64,000 nucleotides of DNA from Bathymodiolus brooksi (taxonomy: Eukaryota; Mollusca; Bivalvia; Mytilida; Modiolidae). The stretch is taken from positions 25,573,101 to 25,637,100 of the forward strand of contig OY804578.1 in the NCBI GenBank assembly GCA_963680875.1, written 5' to 3'. Made by a program: the position numbers and the translations under genes. Positions 61,901 to 64,000 of this stretch are shown here, piece after piece. Under the pieces are notes generated by a model. The model saw only the letters and a program-made list of their open reading frames with translations, ran no database searches and was not told the origin of the DNA. The stretch's first letter is position 1, and every line of letters starts with the position of its first letter.

Positions 61901-64000
61901 GGCATTTGGCTATTCTGTCTAGGCCATTTGGCTATTATGTCTAGGCCATTTGGCTATTCTGTCTAGTCCATTTTTCTATTCTGTCTAGGCCATTTGGCTA
62001 TTCTTTCTGGGTCATTTGGCTATTCTGTCTAGGTCATTTGGCTATTCTGTCTAGGTCATTTGGTTATTATGTCTAGGTCATTTGGCTATTATGTCTAGGT
62101 CATTTGGCTATTATGTCTAGTTCATTTGACTATTCTGTCGAGGACATTTGGCTATTCTATCTAGTCCATTTGGATATTCTCTCTAGGCCATTTGGCTATT
62201 TTTTCTGGGTCATTTGGCTATTCTGTCTAGGTCATTTGGCTATTCTGTCGAGGACATTTGGCTATTCTGTCTAGGGCATTTGGCTATTCTGTCTAGGCCA
62301 TTTGGCTATTATGTCTAGGCCATTTGGCTATTCTGTCTACTCCATTTTTCTATTCTGTCTAGGCCATTTGGCTATTCTGTCTGGGTCATTTGGCTATTCT
62401 GTCTAGGTCATTTGACTATTCTGTCTAGGTCATTTGACTATTCTGTCGAGGACATTTGGCTATTCTGTCTAGGTCATTTGGCTATTATGTCTAGGTCATT
62501 TGGCTATTATGTCTAGGTCATTTGGCTATTATGTCTAGGCCATTTGGCTATTCTGTCTAGTCCATTTGGCTATTCTGTCTAGGCCATTTGGATAGTCTGT
62601 CTAGGTCATTTGGCTATTCTGTCTAGGTCATTTGGCTATTCTGTCGAGGACATTTGGCTATTCTGTCTAGGGCATTTGGCTATTCTGTCTAGGCCATTTG
62701 GCTATTATGTCTAGGCCATTTGGCTATTCTGTCTAGGCCATTTGGATATTCTGTCTGGGTCATTTGTCTATTCTGTCTAGGTCATTTGGCTATTCTGTCT
62801 AGGCCATTTGGCTATTCTGTCTAGTCCATTTGGCTATTCTGTCTAGGCCATTTGGCTATTCTGTCTGGGTCATTTGGTTATTCTGTCTAGGTCATTTGGC
62901 TATTATGTCTAGGCCATTTGGTTATTCTGTCTAAGTCATTTGGCTATTCTGTCTAGGTCATTTGACTAATCTGTCGAGGACATTTGGCTATTATGTCTGG
63001 GTCATTTGGCTATTAAGTCTACGTCATTTGTCTATTATGTCTAGGCCATTTGGCTATTCTATCTAGTCCATTTGGATATTCTCTCTAGGCCATTTGGCTA
63101 TTTTTTCTGGGTCATTTGGCTATTCTGTCTAGGTCATTTGGCTATTCTGTCGAGGACATTTGGCTATTCTGTCGAGGGCATTTGGCTATTCTGTCTAGGC
63201 CATTTGGCTATTATGTCTAGGCCATTTGGCTATTCTGTCTAGTCCATTTTTCTATTCTGTCTAGGCCATTTGGCTATTCTGTCTGTGTCATTTGGCTATT
63301 CTGTCTAGGTCATTTGACTATTCTGTCTAGGTCATTTGACTATTCTGTCGAGGACATTTGGCTATTCTGTCTAGGTCATTTGGCTATTATGTCTAGGTCA
63401 TTTGGCTATTATGTCTAGGCCATTTGGCTATTCTGTCTAGTCCATTTGGCTATTCTGTCTAGGCCATTTGGATAGTCTGTCTGGGTCATTTGGCTATTCT
63501 GTCTAGGTCATTTGGCTATTCTGTCGAGGACATTTGGCTATTCTGTCTTGGTCATTTGGCTATTATGTCTACGCCATTTGGCTATTCTGTCTAGGTCATT
63601 TGGCTATTATGTCTAGGCCATTTGGCTATTCTGTCTAGTCCATTTGGCTATTCTGTCTACGCCATTTGGCTATTCTGTCTGGGTCATTTGGCTATTCTGT
63701 CTAGGTCATTTGGCTATTATGTCTAGGCCATTTGGCTATTCTGTCTAGTCCATTTGGCTATTCTGTCTACGCCATTTGGCTATTCTGTCTGGGTCATTTG
63801 GCTATTCTGTCTGGGTCATTTGGCTATTCTGTCGAGGATATTTGGCTATTCTGTCTAGGTCATTTGGCTATTCTGTCTAGGCCATTTGGCTATTTTTTCT
63901 GGGTCATTTGGCTATTCTGTCTAGGTCATTTGGCTATTCTGTCGAGGACATTTGGCTATTCTGTCGAGGGCATTTGGCTATTCTGTCTAGGCCATTTGGC

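Larger units (their letters stand above)
1..64000. repeat. 22-bp satellite array filling the entire window
   Basis: A 22-bp monomer is repeated head to tail from the first to the last base. Its halves are TCTGTCTAGGT and CATTTGGCTAT. The core CATTTG is the most constant part. Variation concentrates at monomer position 2 (ATTCTG or ATTATG), positions 7-12 (CTAGGTC, CTAGGCC, CGAGGAC, CTGGGTC, CTAGTCC, CTAGGGC, CTACGCC) and positions 17-21 (GGCTAT, GACTAT, GTCTAT, GGTTAT, GGCTAG). Length is strict: I noticed only about twenty monomers of 21 or 23 bp. All copies share one orientation and no inverted block was seen. The + strand consensus is T-rich (10 T against 3 A per unit). Stretches over 300 bases without a gene therefore hold only this satellite. 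The array continues beyond both window edges. Family name and species are unknown to me. Confidence 0.99.
51582..64000. repeat. 11.1-kb HOR unit, second copy (enlarged, cut by window end)
   Basis: This follows the first unit directly and in register. The junction falls inside a shared TCATTTGGCTATTATG monomer after CTGGG. Only a handful of single-base differences were seen, such as GGTCATTTGGGTATT for GGTCATTAGGGTATT (near 53,150), GGCATTTGGC for GGCATTTTGC (near 53,940) and GGTTATTCTG for GGCTATTCTG (near 62,920). It carries a 2,420-bp internal tandem duplication, so its expected full length is 13,528 bp, ending near 65,109 beyond the window. Confidence 0.9.

Noticed and set aside
1..64000. 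CRISPR array
   Set aside because: The repeats are contiguous, with no unique spacers, and the whole unit is repeated rather than a repeat plus variable insert.
1..64000. Long-unit telomere repeat, as in some yeasts (units of about 23-25 bp)
   Set aside because: Yeast telomere repeats are nearly identical and short in total. This array spans at least 64 kb with many variants in nested order, and has no G-rich telomere-like strand.
1..64000. Transposon, retroelement or insertion sequence inside the array
   Set aside because: Every line keeps the 22-bp period. No non-satellite insert, terminal repeat or target-site duplication was seen.
1..64000. CENP-B box
   Set aside because: The required TTCG....A..CGGG pattern is absent. 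The TTCGATC monomers lack the CGGG part.
1..64000. Two 11-bp half-monomers as the ancestral unit
   Set aside because: The halves TCTGTCTAGGT and CATTTGGCTAT share no convincing similarity, so 22 bp is the basic unit.
51582..64000. Second 11.1-kb copy as an assembly artefact
   Set aside because: Not fully excluded. However, private substitutions and the 2,420-bp length difference between the copies argue for real duplicates. Spanning reads would decide.

Overview
The whole 64,000-base window is one uninterrupted satellite (tandem-repeat) array. The monomer is 22 bp. Its first half is TCTGTCTAGGT and its second half is CATTTGGCTAT, about 41% GC, and all copies run in the same direction (roughly 2,900 monomers). 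I found no single-copy sequence, transposon, RNA gene or credible protein gene on either strand. Neither edge of the array lies inside the window. Such a block is typical of eukaryotic heterochromatin (pericentromeric, subtelomeric or sex-chromosome satellite) in a long-read assembly. Nothing in the sequence identifies the species.

The information lies in the order of variant monomers. Common variants are GGCC for GGTC, TCGAGGAC, CTGGGTC, TAGTCC, TAGGGC, ATTATG for ATTCTG, GGCTAG, CCATTTTTCT, TTCGATC and TATCTAG. Strings of them recur at fixed spacings, so the array is a nested higher-order repeat (HOR). Level 1 is the 22-bp monomer. Level 2 is a cassette of about 16-24 monomers (352, 396, 506 and 528 bp spacings measured). 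Level 3 is blocks of 0.3 to 4.4 kb. Level 4 is an 11,108-bp unit.

Layout from left to right: 1-3,414 is a mosaic of partial duplications, including a 286-bp tandem pair. 3,415-8,184 is a nearly identical 2.4-kb tandem pair. 8,185-15,903 holds a 2.0-kb HOR with about four copies and marks a change of variant subfamily. 15,904-22,310 is built from 1,672- and 1,232-bp steps. 22,311-25,783 is a 1.15-kb unit in three tandem copies. 26,286-34,137 is a 3.4-kb block followed by an expanded 4.4-kb version. 34,138-39,149 is a mosaic with patches copied from 15.7-22.0 kb, about 18-21 kb away. 39,150-43,593 is a 2,222-bp tandem pair. 40,474-51,581 is the 11,108-bp unit, repeated from 51,582 to the window end. 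The second copy carries an additional 2,420-bp tandem duplication (54,157-58,996).

There are no genes to work together here. The sequence records repeated unequal exchange and segmental amplification at several scales, the youngest events being the 2.4-kb pair, the 2,420-bp duplication and the 11.1-kb unit. All block borders are uncertain by one or two monomers, because flanking monomers resemble each other. Offsets between copies were measured from rare marker variants and are more exact than the borders.
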